Of a stretch of DNA of 64,000 nucleotides, positions 35,822 to 45,955 are shown piece after piece. How positions within the stretch are numbered: the first letter of the stretch is position 1; every line of letters starts with the position of its first letter. The stretch comes from Symsagittifera roscoffensis (lineage: Eukaryota > Xenacoelomorpha > Acoela > Convolutidae), in the NCBI RefSeq assembly GCF_963678635.1, contig NC_087065.1:72551345-72615344 (forward strand), read 5' to 3'. Under the pieces are notes generated by a model. The model saw only the letters and a program-made list of their open reading frames with translations, ran no database searches and was not told where the DNA came from. The position numbers and the translations under genes are program-made.

Positions 35822-37036
35822 ATGGCAGATCGATTCTGGAAGTCCATGCCATCGGTTTTGAAGAAACCCACACTTGACGAATTGTACAGACGTCTAAGGG
35901 ACCTGGATTATACTCAAGTGGATGAGAGAATGGCAGTGATGTTGAATGTCATCCTCCAGTTGGAGGATGAGGGCGAGTGCCGGGAGTCTGCGACAGAAGC
36001 AGTTTTGATGGTGGGCTACACCACCGATGGAATATCTAATCAAGAGCAAACCAGGTGGCTGTCTTGGAACGTGGATGGAGCAACAAGGGGGTTCGATTTG
36101 GCAAGGAACCCTGGCTTGAGTAATAATACTGAGTATGGTGCAGGGGAATTCCCTCTGCCGGTCAGACCATCAGTCAGATCCACGGGCCAGAGCACGAGCA
36201 AGACACCATTGATATCTCGAGCACAGCAGACGGGGGAAGCGTATCCGGACGTCAGTATTATGAAGAGAGAGCTTGAGAGGACTCAGCGGGAGAGGAACAA
36301 GGCGAACGTCGACCGGGATCAAGCGGTGCTCGAGAGAGATCAGGCAAAAGTTGAGAGGGATCAAGCGCGGAGGGAACTGGACATGATGAGAGCTGAACAG
36401 CTACAGGCAGAAAAGGTGCGAGAGAATGACGCGAATTGCGAGCAGCTGAAGTCGGAGCTTGAAAGGATCCAGCAGCGACAACGCGAGCTCGACATGCAGA
36501 AAGGGGCTAGGCCCAAAGAGCGGGTGGTGACCGGCTCAAGACCAGAGTCACGTATGGAGGTGGATGAAGCTCCTAGGTCGAAGGGACGATTCAACCTCGA
36601 TCGCGCTGCTCAAGAACATATGAACGAAGGGTTGGAGGTGTGGATACCGTCTGAATCAGCGTCCTCCCTGCGTGGTCTAGAGACACAAGTAATACGCCCG
36701 TTGATGGACGTCGCGCTGCCTGGATATACGCCAAGTTCGACCCCGGGTAGTAGTCAGGTGAGTGGTAGCTCGTCACGACTGAAAGAGTTGCACGAGCGGC
36801 TACAACTAAGGAATCGCGAGAGTCCAGCAAGATTGGACTTACCCTCGACGTGGGGGGAGCAACCTGTCAGGAGTGTGGTAGTCTCGAGTTACAAGAAGAA
36901 TACGGAAGGTAGATACCACACGCACAATCGGATCGACTGGAGTACAGCGCAGAGAGACAGGAGAGGTTGCTTCCGTGACGCAGCTTGGGTGGAATACCTC
37001 ACGCAGCCACGTGTGCCCGAGGGGCGGTCCACCTGA
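35822..37036 (+). CDS. E1 ORF4 N-terminal part: coiled-coil protein
   Basis: Starts at ATG 35822. The first ~100 residues are collinear with the start of E2's ORF4 (SATEAVLMVGY here, RPTEVLLMAAY there). Residues ~140-235 form a strongly charged coiled coil with repeated ERDQAK/ERDQAR heptads, suggesting self-association. The frame ends in a frameshift at the G-run 37016-37024 (GAGGGGCGG), and the hydrolase domain continues in the overlapping frame. Confidence 0.75.
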   Translation: MADRFWKSMPSVLKKPTLDELYRRLRDLDYTQVDERMAVMLNVILQLEDEGECRESATEAVLMVGYTTDGISNQEQTRWLSWNVDGATRGFDLARNPGLSNNTEYGAGEFPLPVRPSVRSTGQSTSKTPLISRAQQTGEAYPDVSIMKRELERTQRERNKANVDRDQAVLERDQAKVERDQARRELDMMRAEQLQAEKVRENDANCEQLKSELERIQQRQRELDMQKGARPKERVVTGSRPESRMEVDEAPRSKGRFNLDRAAQEHMNEGLEVWIPSESASSLRGLETQVIRPLMDVALPGYTPSSTPGSSQVSGSSSRLKELHERLQLRNRESPARLDLPSTWGEQPVRSVVVSSYKKNTEGRYHTHNRIDWSTAQRDRRGCFRDAAWVEYLTQPRVPEGRST

Positions 37037-38151
37037 TCATAGGGGACAGCTTGTTGCGGGTGCTGACCCGGATCCAGTCCCATTGGCAAACGGGGATATT
37101 GAGCTTCGCTGGAGCCGCGACGCCGCAGATGCTAGCGACACTTGAGATGCTAGGTATGGCAAGAGTATACACGGTGACTCTGATGATCGGGACGAATGAC
37201 GTGTCCAGGGGGGAAGCAAGGAAGGTTGCGAGGCTGCACGACAAGATGAGCTGCATTCTTGAGGAATTGCGGATTCAAATGGATCCGGCTATTCTTACGG
37301 TGTGCACCATCCCTTACAACATGAAAGTGGACCAGCATGCAATGGAGATGAACACAAAAGTGCGAAACCTGAACGAAATAATCAGGCAGATAAACCAAAG
37401 AAGTGTCCTCCCCGTTGGGTTGTTGGACGTGGCCGAGCAAATGGAGCTATCTGCTTTCCCTGACGATGCATCCTCGGATGGGATTCACTTTGATAGGCCC
37501 AGAGGGGTGGAGTGGTTGAATGACGTCTTCCAAAGGCACATAAGCGCGTTGGAGGCAGAGTTGCTAGAGACGGCGCAGGTCACATTCGGACCACCCCCAA
37601 ATCCACCCTTCTTCAACTCGAGGGCTTTGTCCAGTCGCTTGGGTGCGATGGCCGATTCTAGAGACAGTTCGAGGAACAGCCGAACCAAGTTGCCGGGCGC
37701 CGCGCCCATGGAGGCTGATGAGGCGACGTCATCAACTCCCCAGGGATCGATAATATCCTCGGTGGTGGTGGCGGAGAAGAAGAAGCCGGAGAGACCAGCG
37801 GAGACCAGCAGGTCGAAATATGTGGAGAAGGTCAAGGAGCTGGACTTGGAAGACCTGGAGTGCAGGCTAGAGTTAGCGAAAGCTTTGGGTCTTGAGCAGG
37901 TGTCGCACGAGGACTTGGGTAGACTCCAGTGCGTGGACTGGCTGAAGGCTCACGAGACACACTTCTCGAGAGCCAAAATGACGGAGACGGTGATGGGACC
38001 TATTAACTATAGACCTCTCAAGTCATTAGGGAGTCCGGGATTCGTGGTGGAGCCTCCCAAACACCGAACCAGCATTGCCAGGATTAGGGTGGCCACTCCA
38101 GCACAGTTGAGGGTGGTGGACAAGCTGATGGATCCGAGAGAGATGGAATAA
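36985..38151 (+). CDS. E1 SGNH/GDSL hydrolase domain
   Basis: A 388-codon frame continuing ORF4. It shows all SGNH signatures in order: block I HLIIGDSLLRVL (GDS at residues 20-22, nucleophile Ser 22), block II around FAGAAT (residues 41-46), block III MIGTND (69-72, Asn 71) and block V SDGIHF with Asp 165 and His 168. The family cleaves esters of lipids, acyl or acetylated carbohydrate groups; the substrate here is unknown. No signal peptide or membrane segment is visible. The C-terminal ~190 residues are a low-complexity region and a small helical part. It ends at a TAA (38149-38151), after which the frame stays open. The annotated start is in an overlap, so the true protein probably begins at 35822. 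Confidence 0.8.
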   Translation: MGGIPHAATCARGAVHLIIGDSLLRVLTRIQSHWQTGILSFAGAATPQMLATLEMLGMARVYTVTLMIGTNDVSRGEARKVARLHDKMSCILEELRIQMDPAILTVCTIPYNMKVDQHAMEMNTKVRNLNEIIRQINQRSVLPVGLLDVAEQMELSAFPDDASSDGIHFDRPRGVEWLNDVFQRHISALEAELLETAQVTFGPPPNPPFFNSRALSSRLGAMADSRDSSRNSRTKLPGAAPMEADEATSSTPQGSIISSVVVAEKKKPERPAETSRSKYVEKVKELDLEDLECRLELAKALGLEQVSHEDLGRLQCVDWLKAHETHFSRAKMTETVMGPINYRPLKSLGSPGFVVEPPKHRTSIARIRVATPAQLRVVDKLMDPREME

Positions 38152-39010
38152 CCAGACGCCGCGTATGAAGGTACGAAACTAGCCAACGACCCCAGATACG
38201 GGAAACCCTGCGGGAATACGCAGCTGGCCAAAACCTTAGCTGTTTATGACAGGGCAGACCCAGCCGCAGCGAGGGTGGTCATCGTGGCGGGATCGGACTT
38301 TGAGGGGACGTCTCCCAATTTCATTGTCGGGAGCGGAGCTAAACCAGATGTTAACCCTGGTGGTGGCAGTAAAATCAGAGATGCCTTGCGAGCCTGAGCT
38401 ACTGCTGTTTGCAGGGATGAACGATAACTTGCATGCGACGGGGTTTCTTGAGCAGCTCAAGGGTGATGAACCTACGCCGAAGAAGATCTGGGAAGCCATC
38501 CAGACATTATTTGCAGCCATGAATGAAGTACAAGAGAACGTTGCCTCACGATTTGGCTCCAAGACAAAAGTGGCGTTCACGACGTCCCCCGGGTACGCGA
38601 GCATGCCTCCCGCTCTACAATTTGTGTATGCGATTTTGATCTTGATAGCAGAAGGGAATGGATGGCGTATTCTGATGGCAGCTCCCAATCGGGAACTGGA
38701 ACCTACGAACTTGAGACTTCGCAGGTCAGAACTCGCGGCGGCGTGGGCGGATGTGTCCCACGCGTTGAGGGGCTTTCACGAGTTGGCCGACATCCTCATC
38801 GTATTGGACGAGGTCCTCTTGCTGGAGATATCTAACTTCGCTAGGCAACTCAAGCTCAGTCCGATTATAGGGGACGATCATCCAGTGGTGACTCACCTGA
38901 CGGCCAGTCTGTGGTTTCGAGCTCGGCCAGTAAATCTAGAGGGCCGAGCAACGAGAGGAAGAACGTGGCCGCATCGGAGAAGCAGCTGGAGTCGATGGTG
39001 TATCGACTGA
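38152..39010 (+). pseudogene. E1 second, degenerate SGNH-like domain
   Basis: The frame continues after the stop at 38151 (AARVVIVAGSDFEG), shifts near 38326 (CGGGAGCGG) into the frame open at 38246-39010, and shifts again near 38910 into the next long ORF. The order of secondary-structure-like blocks repeats that of the SGNH domain. VVIVAGSDF sits in place of block I, LLLFAGMND in place of block III (GTND). TKVAFTTSPGY matches the AILTVCTIPYN strand, ADILIVLDEVL matches VLPVGLLDVAE, and GDDHPVVTHL sits in place of DGIHF. The nucleophile motif is altered, so it is probably inactive. Assignment is by pattern only. Confidence 0.45.
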
Positions 39011-42000
39011 AACAAGAGGGAGGCAGGTGGCCCTTCCTGACACCAAGGCTGGAGAACGCCACGGAGAAGACAAGAGAAGATGCTCCGCTTCTGGTGAAGC
39101 AGATCTGGGATTTTCTTGAGGAGCAGCTGGGAGTGGCCGAGAAAAGGGAAATGACGGTTGGCAGGTTCGTCACAGCAGCCAACGAAGTCACGATTGGAGG
39201 ATTCTGGAGGGAGCACGCAAGGGGTGAGCTGAGGACGAGGAGGGATCACGAGACTCTTGAGTTCTTGAATCCTTGTTGCGGAAAGGAGTTCCTGGCCGAA
39301 GTGTATAGCGCGAAAGAGACCATCTTTAAAGCCTTCATACAGGAAGTATTGAATATGCCCATCAGTCTGTTGCTGGCACTGTACCTGGTTTACCCAAGGT
39401 ACCTATTTAATATGGGCCCAGCATACATGTTCAGTCGGGGCGTGGACACCCTCCGGATAGACGGATACTTGGCATTGGTGCTTCTAACCCACGGGGAACT
39501 GGTGTCATTTCACCGACTGATGAAATACGGAGAACCTCTGTCGATGGGAAAAACACACTCGAGTATTGACACCTACTCGTATAAGTGTGCTGCCGGGCTA
39601 AAGACGCTGCTGATACAGTACCTACTGATGCAGAACCGGCACCTGACTGGTGAAGAAAAGAGCCCGAAGACAAGACAGGAGTGGAGGAAAGTGAATGGGG
39701 GCATGCCTCTATTGACGGACCTATGCCTGGCCATGAGATCGGACCCCATGGGGATGATCCGGGGGCTAGGGGAGGTCGTAACCTGTATCTATGGACCGGC
39801 CGTCACGTTCGCGTTTCCAGATCCTTTGGTGAAAACTTATCGACACTCAGTAACCCACGTGAGCCTCATAAGCGTACTAGATGGGACGACACTTAATTGG
39901 TGTCAGCAGGAGGTGCTAAGGGCACAGATGAGCAACACGGTGCTCTTCGGAAAGGTGAATGATCCGGAGTTGGTGGTGTACAGTTTTCGAGGACAACTGC
40001 AGTGCAGGATGGGAGGCAAGCGCGAAGGCCCCATCGAAACCTATCCCAAGTTCTGGAACCTAAATCCTCTGACAGCAGATGGACAAGAGATCTTGAGATT
40101 TCCCGCGTGGAAGAAAAGCTTCGAGCTGGTGAAAAGGGAGCTAGAGGCGATATTGGAGAAGGAAGTCCTGCCAGCAAGCATTCCAGAATTTCCAACAGTG
40201 AGGAGAATGACCCTGGGGATAAACAGCCCCCTGGTGGTCCCGTCCGTTTTCGCGAGAGCAGCAACCGAAGAACAGCAGAAGGAGTTCATCGACGACTGGG
40301 ATTCTCTCTTCATCGGCTACTCTGCAGCGATCTATTTTCATGCCAGCGATACGAAAATAAATTCATGGACAACTCAAGCCAAGAAAATGAGAGGGTCGAT
40401 GCCCCCGAAGTTCGAGGTACGAGATGCCTTGAGAACACTTGAGCGGGCAGGTCTAGAGAACAAGTTGCCGGTGTGGGACGATGGCAGGATGATAGTGAAT
40501 GAAGGGCATATCGCACTGAAAGCAGACGATATGCTGTTTGCCACAAGGAAATACCGGGCACCTTACGGACTAGAGCAGGTGGGAAGGAGACAGGAGGGAA
40601 AGGAGCTGGATGCAGCAGGCCCATTGCATGTGGCTCTGACAGAGTATAAGGAAACGGGTCCAGCTACACCATCACCCCTATCAGTGGGCACCCCTGGGGA
40701 TAAAAGGAGTGGTCCCGTAGAAGATCAATTCAGAAGGATTCTTGAGAGAAGAGAAGCAGAATCGGGGGAGGAGAGCATGGATGAGACTCTCAGTGAGGCA
40801 GGAGAGGATATGGAGGTGGGAAATACACCGGAGCAGAAGCCATCAGAGGAAGAGTTCACTACGCAAGAACTGTTGAAAGATCTGAGTGGAGAAAATTGGG
40901 CAGACACGCCCACGCCACCTTTGACCTCATCTCCCCGCAAGAACCTAGAGTTGCCACTGACGAGCGAGAATCCCAACATGGGAATGATCTTCCTGAGTGC
41001 GGAGAAAAGGGAGAACAACACCTTCGAGGGAAACAGGGATGCCTTCCTAGGCACTCTGGATGCGGATGCTTGGCGAAGATTCTTGAGCGATTTTAATCGA
41101 GAAGTGGACGAGGACACCACATTGGACGATTTTAAGGAGGAGCTGTGGGACACGGTGGTGAAATTCGGAGAACCTATCCTGATGGGGACAGGTCTGGAGG
41201 AGAAAGCTAGAGGAGAGCTGCTGAGCAAGATGGTCGAGTTGAGGAAGGCACCACGAAAGACCAGAGAAGACAAATGTAAAGACAGCTCTACTCCGAAACA
41301 AAAAACTGACGATAAAATAATTGAACATGTAAGGGGGGATAAGATCGAAACTAGTAATATAATTAAAAGTACTAATATCCTTAAGGCTCGAGCAGGGGGG
41401 AGGCAAGAGTTGGAAGGGTTGGACGGAGACAAGGAAGTCGAATCAGTGATGATAACGACAACGCCCCCGAGTAAAGACGTGAGGTCTCGCAAGAGGAAGA
41501 GAGACGTGGAGGGATTGGGCAGTCCTTCAGCGGATGCGGTCTCGGAGAAAAACTTGAGAGAAACGGCCCCCATGGTTCTGGCACGATGGAAGACAGCAGC
41601 CTACAAGAGTAGCTACGAGCCGAGGAAACTGCTTGACGTAGAAAAGGAGATAGAGATCCCCACCAGCTCAACAACGGAAGAAGATTTCAAGCCTCAGAGG
41701 ATAAAAATGAAGCGAGGTTCGACGAGCGGGCAGACCTGGGAAGTGGACGTCGGCAAAGAATGGGTCTCAAATGAAAACCAGGCTACCGGGAAGCAAGTGA
41801 CTAGCGATCCTCTTGAGAAAAGTAAAACGAGGAACACCGCCCGACCGTGGTGGGTGGCCCTGGAAACATTGCAGGAATTGGAAGACTGCCTGAAGAAGCT
41901 CGACAGTGGAATGTCACGCAAACGACGCAACTGGGCTACCCAGCAGAAGGCTGGTATTAATAAATTAGAATTGGGAACCCAACTGAAGAGAACTTGGCAG

Positions 42001-42129
42001 ATTTTGTTAAAGGATCATTTTGAAGAGGCGATGATATGTGACATTCGACCAGAATGGCCAAGGTGCAATCTCTGCAGAGTTCGAATTTTTAGCAGCGAGC
42101 CTTCCGGATTGGTGATTATTAAGAATTAA
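38911..42129 (+). CDS. E1 ORF5: large unknown protein, 1,072 residues
   Basis: One uninterrupted frame with no domain I recognise. It opens with a GTG at 38911 and is probably the frameshifted continuation of the preceding SGNH-like region, so the start is not real. Residues ~1-540 look like a compact globular, helix-rich protein with hydrophobic stretches such as ISLLLALYLVYPRYLF but no clear membrane segment or signal peptide. Residues ~560-930 are acidic or low complexity with a basic nuclear-localisation-like RSRKRKRD near residue 860. The C-terminus is basic with a lone CNLC pair. It is the 3'-most ORF of E1, and E2 has a different ORF in this place. Being open over 3.2 kb among broken neighbours, it may be recent or under constraint. 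Confidence 0.7.
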   Translation: MVSSSASKSRGPSNERKNVAASEKQLESMVYRLKQEGGRWPFLTPRLENATEKTREDAPLLVKQIWDFLEEQLGVAEKREMTVGRFVTAANEVTIGGFWREHARGELRTRRDHETLEFLNPCCGKEFLAEVYSAKETIFKAFIQEVLNMPISLLLALYLVYPRYLFNMGPAYMFSRGVDTLRIDGYLALVLLTHGELVSFHRLMKYGEPLSMGKTHSSIDTYSYKCAAGLKTLLIQYLLMQNRHLTGEEKSPKTRQEWRKVNGGMPLLTDLCLAMRSDPMGMIRGLGEVVTCIYGPAVTFAFPDPLVKTYRHSVTHVSLISVLDGTTLNWCQQEVLRAQMSNTVLFGKVNDPELVVYSFRGQLQCRMGGKREGPIETYPKFWNLNPLTADGQEILRFPAWKKSFELVKRELEAILEKEVLPASIPEFPTVRRMTLGINSPLVVPSVFARAATEEQQKEFIDDWDSLFIGYSAAIYFHASDTKINSWTTQAKKMRGSMPPKFEVRDALRTLERAGLENKLPVWDDGRMIVNEGHIALKADDMLFATRKYRAPYGLEQVGRRQEGKELDAAGPLHVALTEYKETGPATPSPLSVGTPGDKRSGPVEDQFRRILERREAESGEESMDETLSEAGEDMEVGNTPEQKPSEEEFTTQELLKDLSGENWADTPTPPLTSSPRKNLELPLTSENPNMGMIFLSAEKRENNTFEGNRDAFLGTLDADAWRRFLSDFNREVDEDTTLDDFKEELWDTVVKFGEPILMGTGLEEKARGELLSKMVELRKAPRKTREDKCKDSSTPKQKTDDKIIEHVRGDKIETSNIIKSTNILKARAGGRQELEGLDGDKEVESVMITTTPPSKDVRSRKRKRDVEGLGSPSADAVSEKNLRETAPMVLARWKTAAYKSSYEPRKLLDVEKEIEIPTSSTTEEDFKPQRIKMKRGSTSGQTWEVDVGKEWVSNENQATGKQVTSDPLEKSKTRNTARPWWVALETLQELEDCLKKLDSGMSRKRRNWATQQKAGINKLELGTQLKRTWQILLKDHFEEAMICDIRPEWPRCNLCRVRIFSSEPSGLVIIKN

Positions 42130-42959
42130 GAACGTTATTTGAACGATTGAACAAAACGTGAAGGTTAAAGGATTCGGAAATTGCTAATTTTTAAATTTTC
42201 GAAGTGATTACGTAACATTTCTGAGAAACGTCAGAAACGGCCATTTTGGCAGAAAAGCTAGAAAACAACACAACAACATTAGTTGCGCGGACGATGAGTA
42301 CGAAAATTGTGAGAAAAAACAATAGCAGATTGCAGGAATAGCAGTGAACACTCCGAGTTGCAACTATTGTGTCGCTACAATAGTTGCAAGGCCGTTGCAG
42401 ACAACGGTAAAGGGTGGAGGACAGCCTTCCGGATTAAGAAGAAATCAAGATTAACGAGCTTGATTCAGTGGATTCAAGAATCCGGAAGGGTTTCGGGACT
42501 GAAACTTTTAGCCTGTTATATAGACTTTTAGCTTCTTGTCATGTCCTGATTTGAATTTAATTAACAACTGGATTCATTTTGATAAGGATGAGAAGCTAGG
42601 CGGTGGGGGAAAGGGTTGATCCATCTTCGATGGAGATGATGATTTTTATCTACTGAACAAAAACAATAATAATTCAATAAAGAGTAGCCCTGCTTTTAGG
42701 AGTGACCTCGTGGTCTGGGGATACTGAGACCCAGCCATGAGCTCACTATTTCTGCATGTAATATAGTTAATTTGAGTGTTTTGACCGAAGCCGAAAGCAG
42801 TAACGTTTTGTCGACCCGATGTTGGAAAAGACCACCGAAAAATACTGGCTTGGTGAAAAGACGGTGAAAAGCATGCAAAGCTCTGTTTAGACGTTAGCAA
42901 GTCGTCTTAAGACTTAGTTTTGTTTTCCGTCGATATGTATCTTCTGGGCGAATGTTACA
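42130..42959 (+). repeat. Left terminal repeat of E2 (T, sense orientation)
   Basis: The inner part 42537-42959 runs from TGTCATGTCCTG to GGGCGAATGTTACA, and the leader follows. The similarity to the other T copies extends outward to about 42160. TATA-like TTATATAG (42516-42523) precedes AATAAA (42676-42681), a sensible U3-R-U5 order for plus-strand transcription. Hairpins: 42358-42370 with 42377-42389 (13 bp), 42425-42435 with 42479-42489 (11 bp, with a nested 7-bp stem), and 42620-42634. It matches the solo copy at 7602-8460 and the right copy at 58731-59520 only in reverse complement. Confidence 0.7.
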
Positions 42960-45955
42960 TAGATGTTTTTATGGCGCTCCTGGGTGTTATTTTTTTTAGC
43001 ATCTTGACCGGCAGAACCGTTAACGAGCACTCCGCGCCGAGCGGATGCTCACATTAACGCCCTTATTAGGCCTAAACCGCCGGGGCGGAGGGGTAGTTCG
43101 GAACGCGGAAGCCTTCCGGATTACCGTGAATAACTTTTTAACTTAGTTAAGACCGAAAATTCACGAACAAGGAAGGGTGGGGGGATTCGCGGTCCCGTCA
43201 TCTCCTGAATGGCTTGTGACCAAAAACACTTAAAGATATATATAAAACCAAACAAAAAGTAGTATAGTACCCAAGAAAAACAAAAAACATAAAAAATAAC
43301 CGAAAAAAACCAAAAACAGTAAAAAAAAAAAGTATAAAATCAGTAGACATCATCCCCCCAGACAAGATGTGATCCGACCCCCCGTTTGTTGTTGATAGAT
43401 ATATTGTTGTTACAGGCATTTATATCAGTCAGGATCGTTACGATCAGTTTTGTAGCCCGTTTGTGAGGCTTGTACTGTAGGGTTGTTTGAGCATTTAAGC
43501 GCGTTAATGATAAATTGCGCTCGGTCCGGAAGGGTCAGCTGATTTGCGCTCAATTCGGAGGGGTCTTGGGAGAAGACTGATCCGGCAAGCAGTACAAGGA
43601 GCAACAAGAAGGGGCTCAACGACAACAACAATCGACTGTTGGGTATCGTTAACAAGTTTTGTATCCCTTTTGGTACAAAAATTAAGATAGTAATCTGTGG
43701 GGGGCTCGACATTGCTGCACTGTAGTGACCCTTCACCGAACTGCGAATATCCGAGTTAAGCACCTTAATTCGGATATTAAACAAACCCGGAGGGGTATAG
43801 TATTACTAATATTATTAATTATATAGCCTATATTAATAGTCTTATATCGTTTTTCAGTCAAAAACAACGAAAACAGACCGGTTTTTAGGGTCAAAATAGC
43901 GATATTTTGATCCCCCCACAAGTCGCGATTTTTGAAATATTGATATTTTTTGAAACGAAAAAAAGCGCTAAGTTAGTGTGTTACATCGTAACTGCATCAC
44001 CATAATAGTTAGAACCGGTTAAGTTTAGTTCGAAAGTGGTTGAAACTATTTTAGTACCGAAAACCGAAATTTCGTGATTTTTGAAAAAACGAAACACTAT
44101 AAATTTAGAAAATTTTTTGAAATTTTTGGGTTACGACAGTAAAAATAGTTGTTCGGACAACGTCCACTAGTGAATCTACAAGTTTTAAAACCCGCTACCC
44201 GAAAGCCTTCCGGGTTGCAGAGAAATCGAACTTAACGTGTTTGATTTGGTGGATTCATGAATCCGGAGGGGTACAGGTAGCATAGTTTTTCGCAAATTTT
44301 TTCTACAAAAGCGTTTTAGATCGGGTCTTTTGCATTGAACTAGAAAAACATAGGTCTTTTGAGCTCGGATCAATAATTTTTAGGTCGAAAGGACCAGATT
44401 TGCGGAAAAAGTTAGGCGGAACCTAAAATAGAGAAAATTTAGAAGTTTTGGTTTAGAGTTTAGAAAAAAGACGTTTTGGTTAATAACTTTGAAACTACTG
44501 GGCTTATCGAGTTGATCTTGGTACCAATAGATCAGAAATTAGCAGAGCTTACTAATAGGGACAAAAATTTTTCCGAAAAGTAAGCGTGAAAATTTTTTGA
44601 GATTGTTTTTAGCAAATTCCTCAATTTGGAAGGATACGCCCTTCACGTTTTATAAAAATTTTCTAGAAAAGCCCTTATACCCCTACCAAAAGGAAATAGC
44701 GGTTGAATAAAGTAACTTTAGGCTGTTCTAGACGAAAAGGGAAAGCTAAAGGCACAGCAAAAGCAAAATCGAGCCGAAGTTAGGCGAGCGATAAGACCCT
44801 TCACCGTTAGTGTGAATTGTCAAATAAGAGGCTTAACTTCAATCCGGAAGGGTCTAGGAAAGTAGTACATACCCTTCCTAGTTAATTGAAAGAGCAAAAT
44901 TGCATCGGAGAACGTATCCGGAGGGGTATAGGTTGAAAGAAGGAAATCTCCGAAAAGCTACTTTTACAAAACCGGAGGGCTCCCAATCCGGAGGGGTCAA
45001 AGATTTTTCAAGTTAGGAGGGGTCCGAATCCGGAGGGGTCCTATAGTTGCTAATTCGGAGGGGTCCAAATCCGGAGGGGTTTTATATGAACTAACTCAGA
45101 AGGGTCCCAATCCGGAGGGGTCCAGATTCTGCCAGTCCGGAAGGGTCCTATTTGTGCCAATCTGGAGGGGTATTATTTTATTAAAGGACTTAAGTAGACG
45201 GAAGAAAGATAAAAGTGAGAGGTATTAGATTAATAGCACACAGGCTAGGTATCAGTGACTGCACTGGTAACTTGCCTTTCAATAAGAACCAGACCAAAAC
45301 AAAACAGGTCCGAACTCGGATATTCGCGACACTAAGTCTAAATTAAAAAGAGCGTGATTCATTGGTGTGGATTGTAACATAATACGTTTTTGGGAAAAGT
45401 GACTGCCCTGAGGATTTTAGTAGGTCTAGCTCGGGCAGTCCGAAGGCAGATAGATAACACAGTACTCGGTGGGTGCAATAGACGCCCACTTGAGAAAATT
45501 ACTGCCTTCAAAGTTTTGTCTGTTTGGTGCAGCACCGAGCAGGGAAAGCTTTTTCTTTAAAAGAAAGGTTCGACTATTGTACTGCGACCGACTAAGAGTA
45601 CATTACACATACGTTTTTTTCATAGAGGTATTCATATTCTGACATTAAATATATATATTTTGTTTTTTGATTTTAAATCAACATAAACTGTGCTTGATTG
45701 GGTAGTGAGTACACTATCTTTTACATTGACTGATAACATCATATTGTGCTAGTTTTCAAATCTTACGACCGATGATCGGTTAGTGTGGATAAAGTTTATA
45801 CAGACTGTACTCTGATAACATACAGGGATTCGTGGTCACTATTTAATAGAATCTTGTGAAAATTGTTGTGTTGTGTCATTATTATTGTTAATAAAACTAT
45901 AAGGTCTCTAGCAATCGAGTTAAGTGTATAGGCATTAAAAAGTGACAAATAGAGA
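42960..45955 (+). promoter_or_regulatory. E2 leader, 3 kb, with clustered TCCGGAGGGGT motifs
   Basis: This is non-coding sequence between the left repeat and gag. TGGCGCTCCTGGGTG at 42972 is a possible primer-binding site 13 bases from the repeat, but it is not kept in E1. From 43525 to 45172 the motif TCCGGARGGGT recurs about 16 times, with 12 copies inside 44843-45172, often in pairs 12-15 bp apart. A stem-loop seen in the T repeat recurs at 44206-44270. Frames on either strand are short or lack support. Confidence 0.6.

Larger units (their letters stand above)
30483..36380 (+). repeat. ~1,970-bp unit in three direct tandem copies
   Basis: Units start at AAGCTGG in 30483, 32445 and 34415. 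The first is 1,962 bp because of an 8-bp deletion near 32173; the second is 1,970 bp; the third continues into unduplicated sequence after GGAACTGG at 36380. Both junctions read GGAACTGG-CGGG-AAGCTGG, with four filler bases CGGG absent from either parent side. Each unit carries the end of the pol tail, the macro-like domain, the non-coding gap and the start of the SGNH ORF. Confidence 0.95.
9040..42129 (+). mobile_element. Element E1: Ty3/gypsy-type retroelement with internal tandem triplications
   Basis: The element holds, in order, a terminal-repeat-like segment, a leader, part of a protease, RT, RNase H, a long linker, integrase, a GPY/F module, a tail with a macro-like domain, a coiled-coil/SGNH ORF, a second SGNH-like domain and a large unknown ORF. 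No Gag capsid or zinc knuckle is present: similarity to E2 begins just before the protease. Removing the extra copies of the 7,243-bp and ~1,970-bp tandem units leaves an ancestral length of about 14.7 kb. Stops and frameshifts shared by all three 7,243-bp units show that the element was already defective before amplification. Confidence 0.85.

Noticed and set aside
40725-41573. Minus-strand 282-residue Ser-rich frame
   Set aside because: It is antisense to the charged tail of E1 ORF5; composition explains the absence of stops.
43425-43784. Minus-strand 119-residue frame with a signal-peptide-like hydrophobic stretch
   Set aside because: It lies in the E2 leader. The homologous E1 leader has a frame of different content, and nothing supports transcription on this strand.
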